7,124 nucleotides of DNA from ZC4RG30 sp039932715 (GCA_039932715.1 JBDTPN010000061.1:1-7124); one strand, 5' to 3'; counted from the stretch's first letter, positions 1 through 6,200 are shown. Translations and numbers: made by a program. Notes: generated from the letters alone by a model not told the origin.

Positions 1-215
1 AGGTAAAGCTGCGTAATCTGATCCGCTTCCTGACCGAGGGTGACAAGGCCAAGGTGACCATGCGTTACCGGGGCCGGGAAATGGCGCACCAGGAAATCGG
101 TCGTCGTCTCCTGACGCGAGTGCAGGCAGACCTGGCGGAACACGCCGTGGTCGAACAGCTCCCGCTGATGGAAGGTCGGCAGATGGTGATGGTGTTTTCG
201 CCGAAAAAGAAGTGA
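1..215 (+). CDS. infC: Translation initiation factor IF-3, C-terminal part (5' end outside window)
   Basis: Only the last 70 codons are present; the first complete codon begins at position 3 and the TGA is at 213-215. The translated segment matches the C-terminal domain of IF3, with RFRGRE-like RYRGREMAHQEIG, a helix ending in AVVEQLPLMEGRQM, and the typical terminal run SPKKK. This domain binds the 30S platform, blocks premature 50S joining and helps discriminate the initiator tRNA and start codon. It heads the conserved infC-rpmI-rplT-pheST-ihfA cluster. The start codon, which is an unusual AUU in many enterobacteria and autoregulated, lies outside the window and cannot be assessed. Identification is secure from sequence plus gene order. 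Confidence 0.97.
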   Translation, partial: VKLRNLIRFLTEGDKAKVTMRYRGREMAHQEIGRRLLTRVQADLAEHAVVEQLPLMEGRQMVMVFSPKKK

Positions 216-222
216 TCGCCTG

Positions 223-277
223 AACCCGCGAGGGTAAAGGTGATCCGCCCGTAGCGGGTTGGCCGACAGTGGTCGGC
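223..277 (+). promoter_or_regulatory. Structured infC-rpmI leader, candidate L20-responsive region
   Basis: The 100-nt gap between infC and rpmI contains three pairable elements. AACCCGC at 223-229 is exactly complementary to GCGGGTT at 254-260. CCCG at 248-251 can instead pair locally with CGGG at 255-258, so these two foldings exclude each other. GCCGAC at 262-267 pairs perfectly with GTCGGC at 272-277 around an AGTG loop. In E. coli, L20 represses rpmI-rplT translation through a structured region in this part of the transcript. I infer an analogous control here but see no proof of L20 binding. No T tract follows, so this is not an obvious terminator. Confidence 0.45.
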
Positions 278-315
278 AATCTTGTGAACGGGGCTACATA
301 ACAGGAGTGATTGAT

Positions 316-516
316 ATGCCCAAACTGAAGACCAGCCGGGCGGCAGCGAAGCGTTTTCGCAAGACCGCTAACGGCTTCAAGTCAGGTTCTGCCGGACGTC
401 GGCACAACCTCGGCCACAAGCCTCGCAAGACCAAGCGTCAGCTTCGGTCAGGTGGATCCAGCCTCGTTCATGAGAGCGATGCCGGCCGCGTGACACAGCT
501 GCTGCCCAATCATTAA
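316..516 (+). CDS. rpmI: 50S ribosomal protein L35 (bL35)
   Basis: This encodes a 66-aa, very basic protein of normal L35 length that begins MPKLKTSRAAAKRF, the hallmark N-terminus of bL35, with a central RRHNLGHKPRKTKRQLR segment. bL35 is a late-assembling protein of the large subunit. ATG 316 is chosen over the in-frame upstream start at 259 because it gives the conserved N-terminus and is preceded by a strong Shine-Dalgarno AGGAG (303-307) with 8 nt spacing. The upstream 19 codons do not look like L35. rplT follows after 15 nt, so the two are surely cotranscribed and probably coregulated by L20. The C-terminal end diverges from the enterobacterial one but keeps the general VxxLLP pattern. 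Confidence 0.97.
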   Translation: MPKLKTSRAAAKRFRKTANGFKSGSAGRRHNLGHKPRKTKRQLRSGGSSLVHESDAGRVTQLLPNH

Positions 517-531
517 GCGAGGACAAGAACC

Positions 532-894
532 ATGGCACGAGTAAAACGTGGCGTCACCGCTGGACGCCGACACAAGAAAGTCCTGGCCAAGGCCAAGGGC
601 TATTACAACGCACGCCGCAAGGTGTTCCGCGCTGCCAAGCAGGCGGTCATCAAGGCGGGTCAATACGCATACCGCGACCGTCGCGCCAAGAAACGCGAGT
701 TCCGGGCACTGTGGATCACGCGCATCAATGCGGCGGCCCGCGATCACGGCCTGTCGTACAGCCGGCTGATCAATGGACTGCTCAAGGCGGGCATCGAAAT
801 TGATCGCAAGGTGCTGGCCGAGTTGGCGGTGCATGACGCCGGTGCCTTTGGCGCCATCTGCGAACAGGCGAAGGCACAGTTGAAGGCCGCCTGA
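532..894 (+). CDS. rplT: 50S ribosomal protein L20 (bL20)
   Basis: This encodes a 120-aa protein collinear with bL20. The basic N-terminal extension is MARVKRGVTAGRRHKKVLAKA. It is followed by GYYNARRKVFRAAKQAVIKAGQYAYRDRR and KREFRALWITRINAAARDHGLSYS, then a C-terminal globular part, GLLKAGIEIDRKVLAELAV. L20 binds 23S rRNA early in 50S assembly and, in E. coli, also represses its own operon. The Shine-Dalgarno sequence is GAGGA (519-523), 8 nt before ATG. The TGA stop is the first three bases of a 10-bp perfect hairpin that reaches almost to the pheS start, so termination here could affect pheS translation. Identification is certain. Confidence 0.98.
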   Translation: MARVKRGVTAGRRHKKVLAKAKGYYNARRKVFRAAKQAVIKAGQYAYRDRRAKKREFRALWITRINAAARDHGLSYSRLINGLLKAGIEIDRKVLAELAVHDAGAFGAICEQAKAQLKAA

Positions 895-916
895 CGCGCT
901 TGCTCAAAGCGCGTCA
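892..916 (+). repeat. Perfect 10-bp hairpin between rplT stop and pheS start
   Basis: TGACGCGCTT (892-901) is the exact reverse complement of AAGCGCGTCA (907-916), leaving a 5-nt loop GCTCA. The 5' arm starts with the rplT TGA stop codon, and the 3' arm ends 3 nt before GTG 920. The sequence after it (CGGGTGGCATCAG) has no T tract, so it is not a standard intrinsic terminator. Possible roles are translational coupling of pheS to rplT, RNase processing, or transcript stabilisation; none can be chosen from sequence alone. Confidence 0.7.
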
Positions 917-919
917 CGG

Positions 920-1978
920 GTGGCATCAGTGCAATCCCTTGCCGGATTGATCGAACTTGCGCTGGCGGAAATCACCGCCAGTGCAAGTGTCACGCGCCTT
1001 GAAGAAGTGCGCGTGCACTGGCTGGGCAAGAAAGGACAGCTCACCGAACAGTTGAAGTCACTGGGCGGCCTGCCGGCTGCCGAACGGCCCCTGGCCGGGC
1101 AGAAAATCAACGACGCCAAGCTGGCCGTGCAGACGGCGCTGGATGCACGCCGCGCCGTGCTGGACGCCGCCGGCATCGAAGCCCGGCTGCAGACTGACAA
1201 GATCGATGTAACCCTCGACGGCCGTGGCGAGCGCAATGGCGGACTGCATCCGGTCACGCGCGCGCGACTGCGCATCGAGAGCCTGTTTCGCGAAACCGGT
1301 TTCGAAGTCGCGCAGGGGCCCGAGATCGAGGACGACTTCCACAACTTCACTGCATTGAATGTGCCGGCCGAACATCCGGCCCGTGCCATGCACGACACGT
1401 TCTATCTTGAACACGAAGTGGATGGCCAACGCGCACTGCTGCGCACGCATACCTCGCCGGTGCAGATCCGTGCACTGCGTGCGGCGCGCGATCGGTTGCC
1501 GCTGGCTGTCATCGCACCGGGTCGCGTCTATCGCATGGATTCCGACGCCACGCACACACCGATGTTCCATCAGGTGGAAGGCCTGCTGGTGGACGAGGGC
1601 GTGAGCTTCGCCAACCTCAAAGCCATACTGCATGGATTCATGGAAGCGTTTTTCGAACGCGACCTGGCCATGCGCCTGCGGCCGTCCTACTTTCCGTTCA
1701 CCGAACCCTCGGCAGAAGTCGATATCACCTGCGTGAAATGCGGCGGCGCGGGGTGCCGGCTGTGCAAGAACACCGGGTGGATTGAGGTACTGGGCTGCGG
1801 CATGGTGCATCCCAATGTGCTGGCAGCGTGCGACGTCGATGCCGAACGCTACACCGGCTATGCATTCGGCATGGGCATCGACCGGCTGGCCATGCTGCGT
1901 TACGGCGTCAACGACCTGAGATTGTTTTTCGAAAGTGACCTGCGCTTCCTGCGCCAGTTCCGCGGCGGCTGGTCATGA
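920..1978 (+). CDS. pheS: Phenylalanine--tRNA ligase alpha subunit
   Basis: This is the catalytic alpha subunit of the alpha2beta2 class II synthetase that charges tRNA-Phe (352 aa). The N-terminal coiled coil covers about residues 1-85, with LGKKGQLT. The class II core follows: ENGGLHPVT-like NGGLHPVTRAR, GPEIEDDFHNFTALN, HPARAMHDTF, motif 2 GRVYR with THTPMFHQVEG, then FPFTEPSAEVDI, LGCGMVHPNVL and motif 3 AFGMGIDRLAMLRYG. Ala315 matches the E. coli Ala294 specificity residue. A Cys4 insertion (C271, C274, C279, C282) absent from E. coli PheS lies before WIEVLGCG. The start is GTG 920, giving MASVQSL, or GTG 929, which has a GGTGG box 5 nt upstream; neither has a strong Shine-Dalgarno. The stop overlaps the pheT start as ATGA. 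Confidence 0.97.
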   Translation: MASVQSLAGLIELALAEITASASVTRLEEVRVHWLGKKGQLTEQLKSLGGLPAAERPLAGQKINDAKLAVQTALDARRAVLDAAGIEARLQTDKIDVTLDGRGERNGGLHPVTRARLRIESLFRETGFEVAQGPEIEDDFHNFTALNVPAEHPARAMHDTFYLEHEVDGQRALLRTHTSPVQIRALRAARDRLPLAVIAPGRVYRMDSDATHTPMFHQVEGLLVDEGVSFANLKAILHGFMEAFFERDLAMRLRPSYFPFTEPSAEVDITCVKCGGAGCRLCKNTGWIEVLGCGMVHPNVLAACDVDAERYTGYAFGMGIDRLAMLRYGVNDLRLFFESDLRFLRQFRGGWS

Positions 1979-4350
1979 AGTTGCCGCTGTCGTGGCTGCG
2001 CGAGTGGGTGGATATCCCCTGGAGCGCCGATGAACTTTCGAGCCGCCTGACGCTGGCAGGTTTCGAGGTGGAAGGCGTGGAACCCGCCGCTGCTGATTTC
2101 ACCGCAGTGGTGGTGGGTGAGATCGTCGCAATAGCGCCTCATCCTGAGGCCGATAAGCTACGTATCTGCGTGGTCAGCTCTGGCAGCGGCACACAGCAGA
2201 TCGTTTGTGGTGCGGCCAATGCGCGAGTGGGGCTCAAGGCGCCGCTGGCAACGGTGGGCGCCAGGCTTCCGGGTGACGTGCTCATCAAGGCGGCAAAGCT
2301 GCGCGGTGTCGAGTCATCCGGCATGTTGTGCTCGGCGCGCGAACTGGGCCTGGCCCAGTCGGCGGCCGGACTAATGGAATTACCAACGGATGCGCCTGTA
2401 GGCACGTCATTGCGCGATTTCCTGCAGCTGGACGACCAGATCCTTGAACTGAAGGTGTATGCCAATCGCGGCGACGCCATGTCCGTGCACGGCGTGGCGC
2501 GCGAGATCGCTGCCCTCACCGGCGCCAGCCTCAAGCCGCAAGCGCCAGTGCGCGTGGCAGCCTCTACGCAACCTGTGGCCAATGCCATTGTGCATGCGCC
2601 GCACGCCGCGGCGCGCCTGTTGCTGCGGCGGGTGACCGGCCTCAACAACCATGCGGCCAGTCCCGTGTGGTTGCAGGAGCGCCTGCGTCGTGCCGGCTTG
2701 CGCAGCATCAACCCCATAGTCGACGTCACCAATTACGTGATGCTGGAGACCGGCCAGCCCATGCACGCCTATGACGTGCAGCGCGTGCAAGGTGCGCTGC
2801 AGGTGCGGCTGGCACGCGCCGGCGAGAAATTGCAGTTGCTCGACGATCGCATGGTCGAACTCACCCCTGATGTGCTGTTGATTGCCGATGACACCGGTCC
2901 CATCGGCATGGCCGGTGTCATGGGCGGCAAGGGCTCGTCCATAACCAATGACGTCACCGAGGTGCTGCTCGAGGTAGCGTACTTCGCACCCCAGGCCATT
3001 ATCGGACGCGCACGACGGCTGGGGTTGCAGACCGACGCCAGCCAGCGCTTCGAACGCGGCGTGGACCCGCAGGGGCAGGGCGTTGCAATGGAAAGGGCGA
3101 CGGCCATGCTGCTGCAGTTGTGTGGCGGCACCGCGGGCCCGGTGCAGCAGAACGTCGACGCGAATTCATTGCCCGTGCGTGCGCCGGTGCTGTTGCGCCG
3201 TGCGCGGCTGGCGCTGTTGACCGGCGCCAATATCCCCGATTCGAATGTTGAGCGCAGCCTCAATGCCCTGGGCATGAACGTGCAATCACACGCACAGGGT
3301 TGGATGGTGTCACCGCCTTCCTGGCGTTTTGATATCGCCATCGAGGCTGATCTGATCGAGGAAGTGCTGCGCATCGTGGGCTTTGACGCCGTGCAGGAGC
3401 AGCGGCGTAAATTGCCGCAACGATTTCCCAAACGCAGCGAAGCACACGTGGATGAGCGGGCCGTGCTCGACGCGCTCACTGCGCGCGGCTACCAGGAAGT
3501 CATCAGTTATGCGTTCGTGGATCCGCAGTTGCAGGCGCGGATGTTTCCGCAACAAGCGGCCATAGCGTTGACCAACCCGATCGCCGCTGACCTGGCGGCC
3601 ATGCGTGTTTCGCTGTGGCCGGGCCTGATCAAAGCCGCGTTGGACAACCTGCGACGCCAGCAGCCGCGCGTGCGCCTGATTGAAAGTGGCGCGGTGTTCC
3701 TGCGCAGCGGCATTGAGATCCGCGAAATCCCGCGCGTTGCAGGAGTCGTGATTGGTGCGCGCGCACCCGAACAGTGGAATGTTGCCAAGGGGTCCGCGGA
3801 CTTCTTCGACATCAAATCAGACGTGTGCGCCGTGCTCGATCTGGCCGGCGCGGCGGTGGACTTCAGCTTTGAACCGGCAAACCTCACGTGCCTGCATCCC
3901 GGGCGCAGTGCCGTGATAAGACGCAATGGGGAAGTGGTGGGCTGGCTGGGCGAGCTGCACCCCTCCCTGAGCGCGGATCTGGGCGTTTCCGGCAGCTGCC
4001 TGCTGTTTGAACTGGACATAAGCCCGGCAATAACCGCGCCGTTGCCCGTGCCCGCAGAGATTTCGCGTTTTCCGCAGGTGCGGCGCGACCTGGCAGTCAC
4101 CGTGCCGCTTGCCACGCCTTTAAGCGCCGTCCGAACTCGTGTTAGTGTTGCCGCAGGAAGCCTGCTTCGCGAACTGGTAGTGTTTGACGTCTACCAGGGC
4201 CCGGGCATCGAATCAACACGAAAAAGCATCGCTTTAGGATTGATTTTTCAGGATAATAATAGAACTCTGAAAGACGAAGAAGCGGATGCCCTGATGACCA
4301 TCGTGGCTTCCGATCTTGGTGCAAGCCTGGATGCGAAGGTGCGGGACTGA
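1975..4350 (+). CDS. pheT: Phenylalanine--tRNA ligase beta subunit
   Basis: This encodes a 791-aa protein of normal bacterial PheT length. It begins MKLPLSWLREWVDIP. An EMAP-type tRNA-binding OB fold covers about residues 40-150 (VVGEIVAIAPHPEADKL, QIVCGAANARVG, GVESSGMLCSARELGL). The B3/B4 editing domain lies near 210-385 (VDVTNYVMLETGQPMHAYD, GVMGGKGS, ASQRFERGVDP). B5 follows at about 400-475, then the catalytic-like core (GYQEVISYAFVDP, LTNPIAADLAAMR). The C-terminal FDX-ACB tRNA-binding domain runs from about 697 (ISRFPQVRRDLAV to the end). The beta subunit positions tRNA-Phe and clears mischarged Tyr-tRNA-Phe. It overlaps pheS by 4 nt (ATGA), implying coupled, stoichiometric translation. 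Near its 3' end the codon use becomes markedly AT-rich (see separate entry). All domains look intact. Confidence 0.98.
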   Translation: MKLPLSWLREWVDIPWSADELSSRLTLAGFEVEGVEPAAADFTAVVVGEIVAIAPHPEADKLRICVVSSGSGTQQIVCGAANARVGLKAPLATVGARLPGDVLIKAAKLRGVESSGMLCSARELGLAQSAAGLMELPTDAPVGTSLRDFLQLDDQILELKVYANRGDAMSVHGVAREIAALTGASLKPQAPVRVAASTQPVANAIVHAPHAAARLLLRRVTGLNNHAASPVWLQERLRRAGLRSINPIVDVTNYVMLETGQPMHAYDVQRVQGALQVRLARAGEKLQLLDDRMVELTPDVLLIADDTGPIGMAGVMGGKGSSITNDVTEVLLEVAYFAPQAIIGRARRLGLQTDASQRFERGVDPQGQGVAMERATAMLLQLCGGTAGPVQQNVDANSLPVRAPVLLRRARLALLTGANIPDSNVERSLNALGMNVQSHAQGWMVSPPSWRFDIAIEADLIEEVLRIVGFDAVQEQRRKLPQRFPKRSEAHVDERAVLDALTARGYQEVISYAFVDPQLQARMFPQQAAIALTNPIAADLAAMRVSLWPGLIKAALDNLRRQQPRVRLIESGAVFLRSGIEIREIPRVAGVVIGARAPEQWNVAKGSADFFDIKSDVCAVLDLAGAAVDFSFEPANLTCLHPGRSAVIRRNGEVVGWLGELHPSLSADLGVSGSCLLFELDISPAITAPLPVPAEISRFPQVRRDLAVTVPLATPLSAVRTRVSVAAGSLLRELVVFDVYQGPGIESTRKSIALGLIFQDNNRTLKDEEADALMTIVASDLGASLDAKVRD
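4211..4265 (+). promoter_or_regulatory. Candidate internal promoter for ihfA inside pheT
   Basis: A conspicuous AT-rich stretch interrupts otherwise GC-rich pheT coding sequence. It uses A/T-rich codons such as TTA, ATT, TTT, AAT and AGA for residues that are GC-encoded elsewhere in this gene. It includes GATAAT (4252-4257), one mismatch from the -10 consensus, and TTGATT (4240-4245). These two are not spaced as a normal sigma-70 pair, so no -35/-10 pair is convincing. Two AATCAA hexamers, at 4211-4216 and on the minus strand at 4240-4245, match half of the IHF consensus. E. coli ihfA has a promoter within pheT that is repressed by IHF. By analogy this is the likely position, but support is weak. 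Confidence 0.3.
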
Positions 4351-4353
4351 AGT

Positions 4354-4656
4354 ATGGCGCTGACGAAGGCGGAGATCGCTGAGGCATTGTTCGACCAGCT
4401 GGGTCTGAACAAGCGTGAAGCACGAGAGTTGGTCGATCTGTTCTTCGAGGAAGTGCGCGGCGCGCTTTCCACAGGATCACAAGTGAAGCTTTCCGGATTC
4501 GGCAACTTCGATCTGCGCGACAAGAACCAGCGACCGGGTCGCAATCCCAAGACTGGTGAGGAAATCCCGATCAGCGCGCGACGCGTGGTGACATTTCGCC
4601 CGGGCCAGAAACTGAAGGCACGGGTGGAGGCATATGCTGGAACCCCGGAACAATAG
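4354..4656 (+). CDS. ihfA: Integration host factor alpha subunit
   Basis: This encodes 100 aa, the usual IhfA length, starting MALTKAEIAEALFDQLGLNKREA. It has the DNABII body FEEVRGALSTGSQVKLSGFG and the beta-arm RPGRNPKTGEEIPISARR, with Pro65, the residue that intercalates to kink DNA by about 160 degrees. It dimerises with IhfB and shapes nucleoids, sigma-54 promoters and recombination sites. The alpha rather than beta or HU assignment rests on the sequence and on its place directly after pheT (3 nt gap), as in other gammaproteobacteria. There is no strong Shine-Dalgarno in front of ATG 4354, suggesting re-initiation by ribosomes finishing pheT. Its last 23 nt overlap the next gene. Confidence 0.97.
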   Translation: MALTKAEIAEALFDQLGLNKREARELVDLFFEEVRGALSTGSQVKLSGFGNFDLRDKNQRPGRNPKTGEEIPISARRVVTFRPGQKLKARVEAYAGTPEQ

Positions 4657-4990
4657 CGAACTGCCGGTAATCCCGGGCAAGCGCTACTTCACCATCGGGG
4701 AAGTCAGCGAGCTGTGCGGCGTCAAGCCCCATGTGCTGCGTTACTGGGAGCAGGAATTCCCACAGCTCAAGCCGGTCAAGCGTCGCGGCAATCGTCGCTA
4801 TTACCAGCGCCAGGACGTCATAGTCATCCGCCAGATCCGCAGCCTTCTCTATGAGCAGGGTTTCACCATCGGTGGTGCCCGACAGAAGCTGGGTGGTGAA
4901 GAAGCGCGCAGCGACGTCAGCCAGAGCCAGCAGGTGGCCAAGCAGATTCGCACCGAACTGGAAGAAATACTCCGCATACTGAGGCGCTAA
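4634..4990 (+). CDS. MerR-family DNA-binding regulator of the ihfA-linked type
   Basis: This encodes a 118-aa protein. A winged helix-turn-helix of the MerR class lies at about residues 18-87 (YFTIGEVSELCGVKPHVLRYWEQ; wing RRGNRRYY; then DVIVIRQIRSLLYEQGFTIGGAR), followed by a short predicted coiled coil to the end. It has only one cysteine (C28) and no metal-binding loop, so it is not a metal sensor of the MerR/CueR kind; effector and targets are unknown. ATG 4634 gives MLEPRNNSELPVIPGKRYF, which resembles the N-terminus of the Pseudomonas protein at the same locus as I recall it. GTGGAGG (4624-4630), inside ihfA, is only 3 nt from the ATG. It overlaps ihfA by 23 nt in another frame, so expression is tied to ihfA. 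Confidence 0.93.
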   Translation: MLEPRNNSELPVIPGKRYFTIGEVSELCGVKPHVLRYWEQEFPQLKPVKRRGNRRYYQRQDVIVIRQIRSLLYEQGFTIGGARQKLGGEEARSDVSQSQQVAKQIRTELEEILRILRR

Positions 4991-5580
4991 TGAAAATCCA
5001 AAACTTGTGTGCCGGACTCGCGTTGATCCCTTTGCTGCTCGTGGGGGCGGCATGCTCCAAGAAGGCACCTGAGGCTCCGCCCAAGGCCGAACCCGTAGTG
5101 TCCAATCTGCGCCCCGTTGCCAGCGTTCTGGATCTCATGCTGGGCGTCATCGACCCTGCTGCCGACAGCATGTGGGAATCAGTGGCCACCATCAGTGGTC
5201 CCAAGGGCATTGAAGAACGCCAGCCGCGCACTGAAAAGGAATGGACTGCAGTTCGCGCCAACGCGTTGATGGTCATTGAAGGCGCCAACATGTTGATGGT
5301 GGAAGGTCGCAAGGTCGCCCTTCCTGGTCAGCATCTCGAAGATCCAGGTAGCGCCACCGATTTCACGCCTGCGCAAGCGCAGGCTGCGATTGACGCCGAT
5401 CGCCCGGCCTTTGTGGCCTTCGCTCATGCCCTTCAAGATGCGGCTGGCAGTGCCCTGGCAGCCATCGAAAAGCGCGACAGCAGCGCACTGTTGGAAGCCG
5501 GCGGGGATCTCGACGAGGCCTGCGAGAACTGCCACAAGCGGTTCTGGTATCCCGGCTCGCCCGTGCCACCGGGCGCCTGA
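4990..5580 (+). CDS. Predicted lipoprotein c-type cytochrome (cytochrome c'-like)
   Basis: This encodes 196 aa. A signal peptide (MKIQNLCAGLALIPLLLVGAAC) ends in a permissive lipobox with Cys22 as probable lipidation site and Ser23 after it, favouring the outer membrane. A Pro/Lys/Glu-rich linker follows. The rest is predicted mostly helical and ends with one CENCH haem-c site (C178, C181, H182) followed by KRFWYPG. A single CxxCH near the C-terminus after a helical bundle is the layout of cytochrome c', which binds NO or carries electrons; I infer that fold, not the function. The start is fixed by TAATG overlap with the merR stop and by GAGG (4981-4984) 5 nt upstream. It appears to be the last gene of the translation operon and would need the Ccm haem-attachment machinery. 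Confidence 0.85.
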   Translation: MKIQNLCAGLALIPLLLVGAACSKKAPEAPPKAEPVVSNLRPVASVLDLMLGVIDPAADSMWESVATISGPKGIEERQPRTEKEWTAVRANALMVIEGANMLMVEGRKVALPGQHLEDPGSATDFTPAQAQAAIDADRPAFVAFAHALQDAAGSALAAIEKRDSSALLEAGGDLDEACENCHKRFWYPGSPVPPGA

Positions 5581-5589
5581 GTTCCCTTC

Positions 5590-5613
5590 GGAGGCCGGTC
5601 AGGCCTCCATTTT
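5590..5613 (+). terminator. Intrinsic terminator closing the infC-to-cytochrome operon
   Basis: GGAGGCC (5590-5596), loop GGTCA (5597-5601) and GGCCTCC (5602-5608) form a perfect 7-bp GC-rich stem, followed by ATTTT (5609-5613). It begins 10 nt after the cytochrome stop codon. The T tract is short, so efficiency may be modest. On the other strand no T tract follows, so it is directional. The convergent minus-strand gene ends inside the loop. Confidence 0.7.
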
Positions 5614-6156
5614 CCAGTCATTGATCAGCTTGTAGCGCGCCGTCTTGATATGGCGGAACTTGCCGCTATCGATCTGGTACATCCCCAGGCTGATTATGCG
5701 AAACACCTCGCCAGCCCGCAGCGCGCGACGAAAGTAGTTCGGCTCTGCCCAGTCCTTGTACACCTTGAATTCCGAGGGCAGCTCGACCGCGATTCCGCTG
5801 GCGTCAGCCACATAGTGCGAGACCTCGACCTTCTCGTGGATGTGCGCGTGGACCTCTCTGTAGAAGTCGCGAATGCCGGTGGCGCCATTGATGGTGGAGT
5901 TGCCCAGCTCCAGCACCACGTCGGGGTGGTAGTAGTCCAGGTAGCGCGGGTCGCCCTGGTTAAACCAGTTGACGTACTGCAGGTACCGGGCCAGCGGCAT
6001 GCCCCCGGACCGGGGCTGGTCGTCGCCGGCAGCCTTGCCGGACAATATGGCGGGTTCTGCGGCAAGGGTTGCGCCGGAGGCAAGCAGGCCGAAAGTTCCC
6101 GCAATACCCGCCGGGGCAGCAGCCAGCAAGACGCGACGGTCAAAGATTTTTTTCAT
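5599..6156 (-). CDS. Exported SnoaL/NTF2-like protein
   Basis: This encodes 185 aa. The N-terminus MKKIFDRRVLLAAAPAGIAG continues through a hydrophobic stretch to about Ala33 (ATLAA then EPA) and reads as a cleavable export signal. The R7-R8 pair followed by VLL makes Tat export possible. The mature part (about 52-180) has the cone-like NTF2/SnoaL pattern: a first helix with YLQYVNWFNQGD, YYHPDVVLELGN, INGATGIRDFYREVHAHI, then beta strands to the end. Related folds serve as cyclases, isomerases or ligand binders; no catalytic set is clear, so the substrate is unknown. ATG 6156 is chosen over the longer frame to 6297 because it begins the signal peptide, follows AGGGGGAAAG, and the longer frame runs antisense through a tRNA. 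The TGA stop sits in the opposing operon's terminator loop. Confidence 0.85.
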   Translation of the reverse strand: MKKIFDRRVLLAAAPAGIAGTFGLLASGATLAAEPAILSGKAAGDDQPRSGGMPLARYLQYVNWFNQGDPRYLDYYHPDVVLELGNSTINGATGIRDFYREVHAHIHEKVEVSHYVADASGIAVELPSEFKVYKDWAEPNYFRRALRAGEVFRIISLGMYQIDSGKFRHIKTARYKLINDWKMEA

Positions 6157-6200
6157 GCAGACTTTCCCCCTTATTCGTCTCACGGATCGGTCTAAGCAGG

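Noticed and set aside
259..315. Upstream in-frame start giving an 85-aa L35
   Set aside because: The extra residues do not resemble L35, overlap the structured leader and lack a ribosome binding site. ATG 316 has AGGAG and the conserved MPKLKT start.
1058..1810. 250-aa minus-strand ORF inside pheS
   Set aside because: It is antisense to a fully conserved PheS, with His/Gln-rich composition typical of shadow frames and no family resemblance.
5650..6195. 181-aa plus-strand ORF opposite the SnoaL-like gene
   Set aside because: It is a long shadow frame in GC-rich DNA, with no recognisable domain and a Val-rich, biased composition. The minus strand has signal peptide, ribosome binding site and domain logic.
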